64,000 bases of DNA from Vulcanimicrobiota bacterium (GCA_019637395.1 JAHBVR010000017.1:124001-188000); one strand, 5' to 3'; shown: positions 1 through 8,671, counted from the stretch's first letter. Notes: generated by a model from the letters alone, not told the origin. A program made the numbers and translations.

Positions 1-182
1 TGGGCCAACCAAGGGGAACCGGTGAAATAGCCGGGTCGGTGGCACCGGAAGCCAACCGAGTCGACGGTCAGGTCGTCGCGAACTTTGGGGATGGAGTGGC
101 CCAAACGGGCGGCTTCCTGAATTTCCTTGATAGCGCAAGGAGAGTCGGCCAACTTGCTGTTGCAACAAATCGCTCTGTCCAC
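1..182 (-). CDS. N-terminal fragment of an unrecognised protein, cut by window edge
   Basis: An open frame on the minus strand runs off the left edge. The likely start is GTG at 182, because an AGGGGAG Shine-Dalgarno lies at 188-194 with a 5-nt gap. It follows the stop of the secreted-protein gene by about 55 bp and may be cotranscribed with it. The visible 60 residues begin MDRAICC and include a charged helical stretch (IKEIQEAARLGHS) and a Cys/His/Pro/Gly-rich turn (FRCHRPGYFTG). I do not recognise the family. Coding status rests only on the open frame and the ribosome site. Confidence 0.4.
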   Translation of the reverse strand, partial: MDRAICCNSKLADSPCAIKEIQEAARLGHSIPKVRDDLTVDSVGFRCHRPGYFTGSPWLA

Positions 183-236
183 GGACACTCCCCTGCACCG
201 TTCAGCTTCTACCCGACGACCCGACTCTCTTTGGCA

Positions 237-746
237 TCAGGGGGCCGTCTTGGCGGGATAGAGCACCGTTTTGCTGGTGCCATTGCCGGTGGTGATGGTG
301 GTGGAGCCGCCCGCGTTGGGATCATATTGAGTGTTGCTGTCGAGGCTGTAGGTTTGCCCGGTTTTTTTGCTGGTAGCCGTGGCCGAGGTGGAACTCTGCC
401 CGCCTTGCCCGGCCTTCCAGGAACCGCTGCTGTCGAAGCTGCCGCTACTGTTCTGGCCGTTCCAACTGCCCTTGTTCTGATGGAAGCCGCCTTGCCTGGT
501 GATGACATTGGCTCCCTGGGATTGATAGGTTCCGCCTTTCGCTCCGGTGCCGGTATAAGTGCCGGCGCGGGCCGCGCCTTGACCAGGCACTACCACATGG
601 CCGCCCGTTCCCCGCAGCTGGCCGCCGTGGCTGCCGCTGAGCGAGCCGTTGTAGACGCGGCCATGGCCGCTGTGGGTGGTGCCGCTGGCCGAGGGGCGGG
701 CCTGGGCGGCCAGGCTGAGAGCAGCTACTAAAATCAGGTATTTCAT
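237..746 (-). CDS. Secreted low-complexity Gly/Ser/Thr-rich protein
   Basis: 169-residue protein with a clear signal peptide (MKYLILVAALSLAAQA, cleavage near residue 16), followed by a biased Gly/Ser/Thr/Gln sequence with short motifs such as SGSFDSSGSWKAGQGG. It has no membrane segment after the signal and no recognisable catalytic motif. ATG at 746 is preferred over the in-frame TTG at 755 because the GGGAG ribosome site sits about 10 nt before the ATG and only 2 nt before the TTG. It is divergent from the response-regulator operon starting at 914, so it could be an envelope or extracellular target of that system, but the sequence does not show this. Function unknown. Confidence 0.7.
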   Translation of the reverse strand: MKYLILVAALSLAAQARPSASGTTHSGHGRVYNGSLSGSHGGQLRGTGGHVVVPGQGAARAGTYTGTGAKGGTYQSQGANVITRQGGFHQNKGSWNGQNSSGSFDSSGSWKAGQGGQSSTSATATSKKTGQTYSLDSNTQYDPNAGGSTTITTGNGTSKTVLYPAKTAP

Positions 747-913
747 CGTTTTCAATCTCCCGTTCGTGTCGATAAAGTGAGCATAGTAGGGCCCTACGGA
801 GAGACTTTGGTGCTTTGCTCAGGAGCCTTCAAGAAAGTGTGAAGAAACTGTGAAGTTGGATCTTCCCCCTGGATTTTCCAGGTAGTGCGTGCTCAACGGT
901 GAACCTGACCGGC

Positions 914-1603
914 ATGGCTCAAGAGAAGATTCTGGTCATTGAAGATGAGCAAGATATTTCGCAGTTGATAAGAGCCTCGCTGGAACGGGAAAGCTACCAG
1001 GTGCAGGTGGCCGCCAGCGGACAGGCCGGGACCCAGCAATTGGAAGTCTTTCTGCCGGACCTGCTGGTGCTCGACCTGGGTCTGCCTGACACCGACGGCC
1101 TGACCCTCTGCCGCGAAGTGCGCCGCCACAATACCTTGCCGATTCTTATGGTCAGCGCTCGAGGCGACGATATCGACCGCATTATTGGCCTGGAGGTGGG
1201 GGCTGACGACTATCTGGCCAAACCTTTCAATCCCAAAGAATTGGTGGCCCGGGTGCGCGCGCTCCTGCGCCGCTCCGCCCTGGCGGCTACCGCCCAGGCC
1301 GGGGGAGATACCCTGCAAAGTGGAACGCTGCGGGTGCAGGTGCAATCCCGGCGGGCTTTTCTGGCTGGAGAAGAAGTCCATTTGACCCCGATTGAATTCT
1401 CGCTGCTGCGAAACTTCGTCCAGAATCCTGGCCAGGTTCTCTCCCGGCAGGAGCTGCTCAATCGCGTCTGGGGAGCCGATTTTTTCGGCGATGAGCGCAC
1501 GGTGGACGCGCACATCCGCAATTTGCGAGGAAAACTGCGCCAGCAGGAGGAGCATTTCGACCGCATTCAGGCCGTCTGGGGCGTGGGCTATCGCTTCGAT
1601 TAG
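914..1603 (+). CDS. OmpR/PhoB-type response regulator
   Basis: Cytoplasmic DNA-binding response regulator of 229 residues. The receiver domain (about 1-120) has the acidic pair in VIEDEQD, the phospho-acceptor Asp in LLVLDLGLPDTDG, the Ser of MVSARGDD and the Lys of LAKPFNP. A C-terminal winged-helix domain (about 130-228) carries the OmpR signature VDAHIRNLRGKL and ends VWGVGYRFD. ATG at 914 is chosen; GTG at 899 in the same frame would add five residues. An AGGAG site overlaps its stop codon and serves the next gene, so the regulator and two kinase-like genes form one operon. The effect of its DNA binding is unknown. Confidence 0.9.
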   Translation: MAQEKILVIEDEQDISQLIRASLERESYQVQVAASGQAGTQQLEVFLPDLLVLDLGLPDTDGLTLCREVRRHNTLPILMVSARGDDIDRIIGLEVGADDYLAKPFNPKELVARVRALLRRSALAATAQAGGDTLQSGTLRVQVQSRRAFLAGEEVHLTPIEFSLLRNFVQNPGQVLSRQELLNRVWGADFFGDERTVDAHIRNLRGKLRQQEEHFDRIQAVWGVGYRFD

Positions 1604-1610
1604 GAGACCG

Positions 1611-2822
1611 CTGCCGTTTCGCCGCCAGCTCTTCTGGCAGTTGGCCCGCATCTTCGCCCTGCTCATCGTGCTGGGCATCCCTTTGGTGCTGCTGACCTCC
1701 CCGCCGCCGGTGGTGGATTTTGTCAACCTGTGCCTGCATCGGGACGCTTACCGGGCCGCTCTGGGCCTGCCCCAACTACAGCCCTCCCCTTGCCGCATTT
1801 ATGTGGTGCGGAACGGAAGAGCGGACGGCGTTCCGCGCGGAGACTTCTCGCAATTGCCGATCGGGCAGACCCGGCAGATCCGCAAGTTCCCCCGCCTCTT
1901 CGGTTTGCGCTGGCCGGCCGGACCGGGCCGGGAGATCTGGGTCGAATCGCCGCTGCCGCGTGGCTATTACCAAATGTCGGGGTCCTATCTGGCTCGGCTG
2001 AGACTGGTGCTGAGCTTGCTGCTCTTTTACGTGCTCTTGCTCATCACCAGCACGCAGTTGGTGCGCCGCCTGCGCGGCCGCCTTCAGGAACTGCGGGAAC
2101 TGGCGCGGCGTCTGGCCGGGGGCCAGTTGCAGGCGGAAATGGAACGACAGGCCGGAGACTCGGCCGAATTCGATCACCTGCGCCAGCGCCTGCTGGCCAT
2201 GGCCGAGACGCTACGCCTGCGCCAGCAGGAAGAGCAGGAGCAACGCCGCCGGTTGGAGCAGGCCGGAGCGGAGCGCAATCGACGTCTGGCCGAAGTTTCC
2301 CACGACCTGCGCACCCCCCTGACCAGCATTTTGGGCTACGCGCAATTGTATCGCGAAGAGGGCCAGGGAGCACTGGAAACGATCGAAAAGGAAGGTCAGG
2401 CGCTGCTCCAACGAGTCGGCCAGTGGCTGGAATCATGCCGTCTGGAATCGGCTGTCCTGGACGTGCGCCTGGTGGCCGCCGATCTCCACGATTTGCTCGA
2501 AGAAGGTTTTCACCTGGCTCAGCAGCGCCAGCCCTTGCAGGCGGAAGTCGACTTACCGGCCAAAAGCCCCGTCGTTCAGGCGGATTTATTCCTCTTCCCC
2601 AGAGTGCTGGCCCATCTCTTGCAAGACTTGAATTGTGAAGAGATCCATCTCCAATTGGAGAGACCCCGCCTGCAGGTGGTGGGCCACCAACCACGTCCCC
2701 AGCGCGATCCTTCGCTGCTGAGCCTGGAGGGCTGCCGCCAGTTGTTAGCTCTTCATGGAATCGCTCTGGAACGAGGGCAGGACCGATTTGTCCTGACCTG
2801 GGAGGCTCCATGGAAGGTCTGA
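1611..2822 (+). CDS. Membrane histidine kinase with a degenerate ATPase domain
   Basis: Sensor kinase of about 403 residues. TM1 is near 10-30, a periplasmic domain spans about 31-128, TM2 is near 129-150 (LVLSLLLFYVLLLITS), then HAMP and a dimerisation helix with a canonical H-box, SHDLRTPLTSILGY (His about 231). The catalytic ATPase region lacks the N-box Asn, the DxGxG G1 box and the GxGxG G2 box, so ATP binding looks lost while the phospho-acceptor is kept. The only well-placed start is CTG at 1611, 4 nt after AGGAG at 1602-1606. No in-frame ATG or GTG fits; ATT 1599 or TTG 1641 are alternatives. It overlaps the next kinase gene by 13 bp. Confidence 0.8.
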   Translation: MPFRRQLFWQLARIFALLIVLGIPLVLLTSPPPVVDFVNLCLHRDAYRAALGLPQLQPSPCRIYVVRNGRADGVPRGDFSQLPIGQTRQIRKFPRLFGLRWPAGPGREIWVESPLPRGYYQMSGSYLARLRLVLSLLLFYVLLLITSTQLVRRLRGRLQELRELARRLAGGQLQAEMERQAGDSAEFDHLRQRLLAMAETLRLRQQEEQEQRRRLEQAGAERNRRLAEVSHDLRTPLTSILGYAQLYREEGQGALETIEKEGQALLQRVGQWLESCRLESAVLDVRLVAADLHDLLEEGFHLAQQRQPLQAEVDLPAKSPVVQADLFLFPRVLAHLLQDLNCEEIHLQLERPRLQVVGHQPRPQRDPSLLSLEGCRQLLALHGIALERGQDRFVLTWEAPWKV

Positions 2823-3898
2823 CCCGGCGTATCTTGCTTTGGAGCCTGGGCCTGTCCTTGCTGCTGGCCCTGGTCTTTCTCTGGTTGTGCCGGCTCGATC
2901 CAGGTCCCGGCCAACAGCTCTACGAAATTCGCCTGCAGACATATGAAGCGGCCCGTGCTCTGGGGCTGAATCCGCAACTCCCTCGGCACGAATTTGGGCG
3001 AGCCAATCTGCCGCCGTATCTGGGGCGTGGGCGCGGCGAATTGCTGCTCTGGTTGGCTCTGCTCGTCGGTTTGGGGGCCCTGGCGTCCTGGCGGGTAGCC
3101 CGTCCCATCGAGCAGGCCTTGGGTCACCTGGCTGAGGACTGTCAGCGCCTGGAACGCGGCCAGGCCTGGCAGGGAGGTGCCCAGGCGGGTCCTCTGGCCG
3201 GTATCAACCAGGACTTCGCTCTGATGCTGGCGGCTTTGGAACGACAACAGCAGGAACTGAATCAGGCCACCCGGGACGCCCAGCAGGCGCTATCCCTGCG
3301 CGAAAGCCTGTTAACCCGCTCCCATGCTGAGTTTCGCCAACCTCTGCAAGCCATGCTGGAGAGTCTGCGGGGCCAACCGGATCATCCCTATATCCAGACC
3401 ATTCGCCGTAATCTGCAAGTGCTGCTTCGGCTGGTCGACGATCTGGCCGCTCAGCAACCGGTTTTACGTTGGGAAACGGTGGATTTGCGTGAGTTCTTGC
3501 GGGAGACTTTGGAGGCGTTTCCTCAGCGTGTGCGCCTGCTTAGCGGGCCCGGTGTGAAACTTGAATTAGACCGGCTGCGTAGCGCTCAGGCTTTGCTCAA
3601 CCTGGTGGGCAACGCCCTCAAGTATTCTGAAAAAGAAGTCACCGTGAGCTGGGGAGAGGATTGGGTCGAGGTCCGTGATCAAGGACAGGGCATGGCGGCG
3701 GAAGACATTCCCGAATTGATGCGGGAGTTTCGCCAGCAAGAGCCGGGCCGTCAGGAAGGGGTGGGCCTGGGCCTGCACACGGCCCGACGCTGGATGGAGT
3801 TGCAGGGAGGCCAATTGCAGATCGAGTCTCAGCCCGGTCAGGGGACGCGGGCCCGACTGATCTTCTTCAAATCTTCACAATCCGCGCAACCCTCTTGA
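2810..3898 (+). CDS. Second membrane histidine kinase, with intact ATPase domain and divergent H-box
   Basis: 362 residues. TM1 is about 8-27, a short periplasmic loop follows, and TM2 is about 77-95. A coiled-coil segment precedes a divergent H-box, SHAEFRQPL (His 172), in place of SHELRTPL. The ATPase domain is complete: N-box NLVGNALKYS (Asn 267), G1 DQGQG (290-294) and G2 GVGLGL (317-322). It is thus the reciprocal of the preceding gene, which keeps a canonical H-box but has lost the ATPase motifs. The 13-bp overlap implies translational coupling. The two may form a heterodimer that phosphorylates the single response regulator; that is inference. Confidence 0.82.
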   Translation: MEGLTRRILLWSLGLSLLLALVFLWLCRLDPGPGQQLYEIRLQTYEAARALGLNPQLPRHEFGRANLPPYLGRGRGELLLWLALLVGLGALASWRVARPIEQALGHLAEDCQRLERGQAWQGGAQAGPLAGINQDFALMLAALERQQQELNQATRDAQQALSLRESLLTRSHAEFRQPLQAMLESLRGQPDHPYIQTIRRNLQVLLRLVDDLAAQQPVLRWETVDLREFLRETLEAFPQRVRLLSGPGVKLELDRLRSAQALLNLVGNALKYSEKEVTVSWGEDWVEVRDQGQGMAAEDIPELMREFRQQEPGRQEGVGLGLHTARRWMELQGGQLQIESQPGQGTRARLIFFKSSQSAQPS

Positions 3899-3937
3899 CC
3901 AAAACCGGCTAGGCTGGAAAGCGAAATGGAGGTTCCG

Positions 3938-4864
3938 ATGTTGCGTAGATGGATGATCGGATTGGGCCTGGCGGCCGGCAGTTTGGGTCTGGCCCGCGCC
4001 TTGCCTGGACCCGAAAAATTTTGGGAGCTGCGTCAGCGCACTCCCCATTTTGAAACCAAAGTGGGCCGCGCCCTGGTGAGCGTGGGGACCCAGAACCCCG
4101 GCCTGGCTGCCAGCCTGGCCCGTCACCTGCTGGAAGACCTGGGGGAGGAGCCGTTGCAGGCGCTGGGGGACGTCCATGCCGACCTGCAAGCCCGCTATCC
4201 GGGCTTCGACAAGGAGTTGGCCGGCTTGCTGGAGCAAGGGCGGCAGAAGCGCCGGCAATTTCGCCAAGGCTACCCACGCTTACGCAGCTGGTTCTTGGGT
4301 CGCCTGCAGGCCATGCCGGAGCCGCCGACTCGTCCAGGGGTTTATCTATCTCAGCATCACCCCAGACTGCTGGTCGGCCTGGCCTTGAGCGCCAGTCAGT
4401 TGGTGGATGAAAAGTATCCGGAACTACCAGCACGTTGGAGCGAGCAGAAAGGCCACCAGGGCTTCGCGCCCTTTTTGCTGGAGAACTACCCGGACTTTTT
4501 TTCCCAGTTCGTGCGCCGCCTGAGCACGGAGCAACGCCAGGAAATCCGGCAGGCGGCGCTGGGTTACCTGAAGGAGCGTGAAGCCTGGGCCTTACGCCAG
4601 CCGGCCGGTCGCGTGCAGGAAGGCTATGAAGATCTGCTGGAGCGATTCCCCGGTATCGCCGAGAGCTGGGGAGAAGCTCGAGTTCAGGCCTTCCAGGGCT
4701 GGCGAGAGAAGTTCCCCGAATTGCGTCAGGTGGTTATGGAGAGTCTGCGCAGCAAGCACCCGGACCTGCTCGAGAAAGCCCGCCACAGTGTGGATAAGCA
4801 CTTCCCCGAGTTGCGCGGCCAGCTCCACGAGGCCTGCCAGCGCGAACTGCTCTCCCCTCCGTGA
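3938..4864 (+). CDS. Exported alpha-helical repeat protein, unknown function
   Basis: 308 residues with an N-terminal signal sequence (MLRRWMIGLGLAAGSLGLARA). The ATG at 3938 is chosen over 3926 because GGAGGT at 3928-3933 is correctly spaced from it. The mature part is almost entirely amphipathic helix and shows a recurring [YFH]P-[DEG]-[LFI] motif: YPGF, YPRL, HPRL, YPEL, YPDF, FPGI, FPEL, HPDL, FPEL. This suggests tandem helical hairpins about 25-40 residues long. No Cys, no catalytic signature and no later membrane span are seen. It lies 39 bp after the kinase pair in the same direction and may be part of that operon. Confidence 0.7.
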   Translation: MLRRWMIGLGLAAGSLGLARALPGPEKFWELRQRTPHFETKVGRALVSVGTQNPGLAASLARHLLEDLGEEPLQALGDVHADLQARYPGFDKELAGLLEQGRQKRRQFRQGYPRLRSWFLGRLQAMPEPPTRPGVYLSQHHPRLLVGLALSASQLVDEKYPELPARWSEQKGHQGFAPFLLENYPDFFSQFVRRLSTEQRQEIRQAALGYLKEREAWALRQPAGRVQEGYEDLLERFPGIAESWGEARVQAFQGWREKFPELRQVVMESLRSKHPDLLEKARHSVDKHFPELRGQLHEACQRELLSPP

Positions 4865-4928
4865 TGGCTTCTCGAATGGCTTTGAGGGCGGCCCCGATGG
4901 CTGTCGAGAACCAGGCTCCCAGAATGAC

Positions 4929-6389
4929 CTATCCCAGGTGAGGAAGAAAGAGTTGGCGGAGGCGTTGGAAGGGTTGGATGTGGTCGGCATGGAGGCCGCG
5001 GGGGTGGCCATCGACTCCGTGGGTTTCGGCGAACCAGGCTTTGGACTTGGTGCGGTCGGCGGCGCTGGCGGCGGGTAGGGGATGGGCATGGAGGCGTTTC
5101 TCTTCGGGGGTGAAGGCATCGTTGTTGATAGGGAAGATGACTTCGGCGACCTGGATGCCGTGGCGTTCCAGTTGTTTGGCCAGGGCGCGGGCCAGAATCC
5201 AGCCGCCCACGTCGTAGTCGACGTAGGCCAGGATACGGATGGGCCCGTTGATTCGGCTTTTGAGGTCGGTAGCCATAAATTCGCTCATGAGGGCCGAGGG
5301 TTGGCCTGAGAGCAGGCGCAGGCTGACTCCAAATTCCTGGTGAAGGCGCATTCCCCACTCGGCGAATTCGCTTTTTTCGCAGACCACGAGCGTTTCCGGT
5401 CGAGTGGTCCCAAGCAGACGGTATTCCGGGTGGGGAGCCTGGAAGCCGAATTCGCGGAAGGTGAAGAGTTCGTTGTCCAGCACGAAGTGGCTGAAGATAC
5501 GGAAGGTCAAGTCATAAAGCCTTTCCGCCGGACGGGCACCGCGGCGGAGCACAGCCTCGGGTTCTTCCGGAGGATTCCATTCCAGTTCTGGTTCATCTAG
5601 AAAACCGGCGCGGTGCAGGGTGTCTTTCAGCCATTCGTACCAAAAGCCACGGTAGCTGTTTGACCATTCCCGAGTATCACCGGTCTGGATGTAGCGCAGA
5701 CGCTGGAAGATGAGGTGGGCGATAAGCTGGCGGGCTGAGGCGAAATTGCGGCGCAGGAAGTCGGCCGGGGCCTGGTGGAGGGGAAACGGCCATTCGCGCA
5801 ACTGGTAGTTTCCGTAAAGCGCTTCGCAACGGGGTTCCAGATGTACCAGGTTGGGGAGGCCCAGACGTTCGGGCAGGCCGTTGCCCAGGTCGGTGACGGT
5901 GTAGACCTGGCCGTTGTCGAGGAGGACCAGGGCGACGGGATGGCGGCGTTGGACACGGGCGATGCGGTTGCGATTGACGTAGAGGCCTTTCTTAAGCATG
6001 ACCAGCTCCGGCATGGTCTGGGCGGCCCGGGCGGCGGAGGTCGATTTCTCGATTCGGTCGCCTCGGTCGCTTTTCCAGACGCACTGCTTTTTATGGTCGC
6101 TTTGCAAGGCGTATATGTGCCGGTTTGGATCAGGCGGCTCGGGCACGGGCGCAAGATTAGCGGGAGGGAATTCGAATCCGGCCGGGTCCATTTGGTGATG
6201 TAGGTGCTGGGGAAGGACAAGGCCTTTCCCCAGCGGCAGCCAGGGCCCGGCCGGCGGCGGAGTGGGACGGTGCGCCACCGAGCCGTTGCGATGAACCGCG
6301 CGCCAGCGATTGCGAAATTCGGGCTGGAAACTGGCGATGTCAAATTCATTCCAAAAGACCAGACCCACGGCATCTTGCAGGACTACCAT
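4929..6389 (-). CDS. TOPRIM-domain protein (Spo11/Topo VI-A-like), second of a tandem pair
   Basis: 486 residues. The C-terminal third reads as a TOPRIM fold: an Asn/Glu-type strand LVVCEKSEF followed by LAYVDYDVGG, the DxD-x-x-G pattern of TOPRIM enzymes. Upstream, SYRGFWYEWL resembles the Arg...Tyr-Tyr region of the Topo VI-A/Spo11 winged helix, but that match is weak. The N-terminal 120 residues include a Pro-rich stretch. It is a paralogue of the gene at 6383-7726: N-termini (LQDAVGLVFW against FEDYNGLVIY), the RG[FY]WY motif, the DxD motif and the C-terminal RG..AD..P pattern all align. Its ATG overlaps the stop of that gene by 7 bp, so translation is probably coupled. A nuclease or DNA-nicking role is possible. 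JetABC (Wadjet) partners are absent. Confidence 0.65.
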   Translation of the reverse strand: MVVLQDAVGLVFWNEFDIASFQPEFRNRWRAVHRNGSVAHRPTPPPAGPWLPLGKGLVLPQHLHHQMDPAGFEFPPANLAPVPEPPDPNRHIYALQSDHKKQCVWKSDRGDRIEKSTSAARAAQTMPELVMLKKGLYVNRNRIARVQRRHPVALVLLDNGQVYTVTDLGNGLPERLGLPNLVHLEPRCEALYGNYQLREWPFPLHQAPADFLRRNFASARQLIAHLIFQRLRYIQTGDTREWSNSYRGFWYEWLKDTLHRAGFLDEPELEWNPPEEPEAVLRRGARPAERLYDLTFRIFSHFVLDNELFTFREFGFQAPHPEYRLLGTTRPETLVVCEKSEFAEWGMRLHQEFGVSLRLLSGQPSALMSEFMATDLKSRINGPIRILAYVDYDVGGWILARALAKQLERHGIQVAEVIFPINNDAFTPEEKRLHAHPLPAASAADRTKSKAWFAETHGVDGHPRGLHADHIQPFQRLRQLFLPHLG

Positions 6390-7726
6390 CCCATTTGCTC
6401 CAGTCTTTGCAGAATGCGATCCAGAGGTTTTAGCTTATCGGCACCGATGCCACGGACCCGACCGTTGATTCCGCCTCCCTTTTCCATCCAGCGGCGGGCC
6501 TGGGTCTTCAGAGCGGGAGTGCTGGCCGGGGCCGGATAGGAATGTAGAGAGATTTCCTTTTCGGTGAAACATTCGGGCGTGACCACGATATGGGGTCCCC
6601 GGACTACTTGAATTTCGTATCTTTGGAGCTGGGGGATGAAGGCCTCGGCCAGGTCCCGGCCGGCCGGATCCCAGTCGACAAAGGCGAGCAGAATGATCTG
6701 GTCGATTCCTTCCTGGTGGAGGGCGCGAGCCAGAAATTCCGCGTCGATCAGCTTGCTGGAGCCGCCGCTGATGAGAATGGTAAAACCGAAGCGGCGGTGG
6801 ATTTGCTCGGCGTAGTCGTTCAGGCAGCCTTTTTCGGTGAGCAGCACGACGTGGCTACCGAGCAGTCGTCTGCCGGGATCGTTGAAGTGCAGGTCCTGGA
6901 AGTTGAAGAGCCGGAGATCGAAGATGATGCGGTGAAGCATGAGGTGATAGGCCTCGCAGGCTTTGCTTTTGGAGTGGTAGCGCAGTTGGGGCTCGTGGAT
7001 GAATTCGGCGCGCATGAGGCAGCTCGAGACGGGATCATACCAGTAGCCTCTATGGTCGTGGCCGTAGTCCGGGTTAGGGAAGCGCACGGTTTGCAGAAAA
7101 AGGTTGCCCATCAGCGTTTCGGGCTGGGAGAACCAGGCGCGGAGCTGCTCGCCGTCGGTCTGGTTGAGCTCCTGAGGCCAGTCGCGCAACTGATATTGGT
7201 GAAAGCCGGGCATTTGGATGTCGGCGTGGCCGAGGCGACGGCGCAGTTGTCCGGCCAGGTAGCGGGAGAGTTGGGCGACCTGGCGGCCGTTGTCGAGGGT
7301 GAGGCGGTGGTTCAGGTCGAGGCGGCGCAAGCGGCTTTTGACGGCGTAGAGGTCGTCGTGGATGCGGATGAGAGCGGGGTCCTGGAGGGCTTGCTGGAAG
7401 TCGGCCGGCTGCAGGCCGTCGTCGCTGTGCCAGCCCTCGGGGGTGAGGATTTGTCTGGCATCGTGGGGTGGTGGTGGGGCTTCCGTGCCTTCGGGTTGAC
7501 CGGGATGGTGGAATCCGGCTGGGTCCCGGTTGTCCTGGAGGAGGCTGGGGCGGACCAGGGAGGGGCCTTGCCTGGCCCAGTGGCCGGGGTCGGGGAAGCC
7601 GACGCGGTGCAGGACCTGGCCGTCCTGAGTCACCCCGCGCACCAGGCCGTGAGTGAAGGGGGTGAGAGCGGCGATCTGGTGGGCCGGGTAGATGACCAGG
7701 CCGTTGTAGTCCTCAAAGGTCAGCAC
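6383..7726 (-). CDS. TOPRIM-domain protein (Spo11/Topo VI-A-like), first of a tandem pair
   Basis: 447 residues from a GTG at 7726. This start is chosen because the sequence from LTFEDYNGLVIYP aligns with the N-terminus of its paralogue, and a longer frame would run into the divergent ankyrin gene. TOPRIM-type motifs are VVLLTEKGCLND (acidic residue), then LISGGSSK and LLAFVDWDPAG (DxDPxG). HRGYWYDP matches RGFWYEW in the paralogue. Topo VI-A and Spo11 use a Tyr in a winged helix plus this kind of TOPRIM site; only the TOPRIM half is convincing here. The DxDP signature is better kept than in the second gene, so the pair may be an active/regulatory dimer. No ribosome site is obvious. Confidence 0.65.
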   Translation of the reverse strand: MLTFEDYNGLVIYPAHQIAALTPFTHGLVRGVTQDGQVLHRVGFPDPGHWARQGPSLVRPSLLQDNRDPAGFHHPGQPEGTEAPPPPHDARQILTPEGWHSDDGLQPADFQQALQDPALIRIHDDLYAVKSRLRRLDLNHRLTLDNGRQVAQLSRYLAGQLRRRLGHADIQMPGFHQYQLRDWPQELNQTDGEQLRAWFSQPETLMGNLFLQTVRFPNPDYGHDHRGYWYDPVSSCLMRAEFIHEPQLRYHSKSKACEAYHLMLHRIIFDLRLFNFQDLHFNDPGRRLLGSHVVLLTEKGCLNDYAEQIHRRFGFTILISGGSSKLIDAEFLARALHQEGIDQIILLAFVDWDPAGRDLAEAFIPQLQRYEIQVVRGPHIVVTPECFTEKEISLHSYPAPASTPALKTQARRWMEKGGGINGRVRGIGADKLKPLDRILQRLEQMGW

Positions 7727-7807
7727 CGATCGGGGCTTTGCCGTCGAGGGGAGTTTTCTTGCTGGGCGAAAATGGCTAACCGCCGGGCTGCGCGAAGCGG
7801 ACCCGCT

Positions 7808-8419
7808 ATGAAGACGATTTTTCAAGCGGCTCACGAAAATGACCTGGACGCTTTGCGGGAAGTGCTGGCTTCGGCCCGGGCGGTGGACCCGGAGACGGGT
7901 TGGACGGCGCTGCACTTCGCGGCCTCGCAGAACAGCGCTGCGGCGGCCGGATTGCTCTTGGAGGCGGGGGCTGCGCCGGACGCTCTGACTCCGGCCGGGG
8001 AGACGCCGCTGCACCTGGTGGCCGGGGCGGAGGTTGCCCGGGTGCTGCTGGCGGTCGCGGATGTGTCAACGCGCGATGGGGCGGCGAGGCGGACCTGGCG
8101 TGAGGGTTCTTTTACACTGTTTCAGGAGCTGGCGGTGCGCAGTGAGGTGTATTTGCGTTTGCGCGAGGCCTGGCTGGGACGATTGCTGGTGCGCGGGGTC
8201 TATCACGAGGAAGCCCGCGAGTTTCGGGTGATGAAGCTGGGCTGGAAGGACGCGCGTGAGCGGTGTTTGGCCTGGCAGTATGGCAAAGGCTGGCGTTGCT
8301 TTGAGGTGGCCGATTTGAGCGAGGTATCGCTGAGTGGGGAGGCGCCGGAGCTGGATCGGGCGGGCAAACCGCCGGTTTGTGTAGAGCTGTTGGATGAAGG
8401 TGCGCCGGCCTCGGTTTAG
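7808..8419 (+). CDS. Ankyrin-repeat protein
   Basis: 203 residues starting MKTIFQAAHENDLDALREVL. The first 100 residues contain three ankyrin repeats (GWTALHFAASQNSAAAAGLLLEAGA spans positions about 37-61; then TPAGETPLHLVAG). The C-terminal half is a compact non-repeat domain with aromatic residues (KDARERCLAWQYGKGWRCF) that I do not recognise. No signal peptide is seen. It is divergent from the TOPRIM pair with an 81-bp gap. Ankyrin repeats mediate protein-protein contact; the partner is unknown. Confidence 0.75.
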   Translation: MKTIFQAAHENDLDALREVLASARAVDPETGWTALHFAASQNSAAAAGLLLEAGAAPDALTPAGETPLHLVAGAEVARVLLAVADVSTRDGAARRTWREGSFTLFQELAVRSEVYLRLREAWLGRLLVRGVYHEEAREFRVMKLGWKDARERCLAWQYGKGWRCFEVADLSEVSLSGEAPELDRAGKPPVCVELLDEGAPASV

Positions 8420-8453
8420 GCTGCCGTTTGGAGGCCCCGCAGGTGGAGCAGTA

Positions 8454-8573
8454 CTCCTGACCCGAATTGCGATTTTGCTGGTGACCCAGGCTCGCGGTCG
8501 GGTCGCGCGACGGTCAACAGCGAACTGGTCTGGCTCTACTGGCAAATTGGTCACCGGCTGCGCACCGAATTCC
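8454..8573 (+). pseudogene. Truncated copy of the DUF1016 nuclease 5' end
   Basis: About 120 bp nearly identical to 12497-12614, the first codons of the DUF1016 (YhcG-type) gene. It encodes the same WLYWQIGHRLRTEF region, then diverges abruptly after GAATTCC. This copy also has two extra T's (CGATTTTGCTGG against GATTGCTGG), which break the frame. Together with 12497-12614 it forms a direct repeat bracketing the 4-kb accessory cassette. It is a remnant of duplication or recombination and not a gene. Confidence 0.75.
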
Positions 8574-8671
8574 GGGACCGATTCCTTCGCCAACAGCAGA
8601 AGTGTCAATCCGATGGAGAAGATTTTCGCTTGTTTGTTGTGGTGGCTGATAGCCGTCGTGAAAAATCGTTG

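Noticed and set aside
6590-7807. Long plus-strand frame leading into the ankyrin protein
   Set aside because: It overlaps the TOPRIM gene on the other strand and is low-complexity Val/Glu/Gly sequence; the ankyrin gene has its own ATG at 7808.
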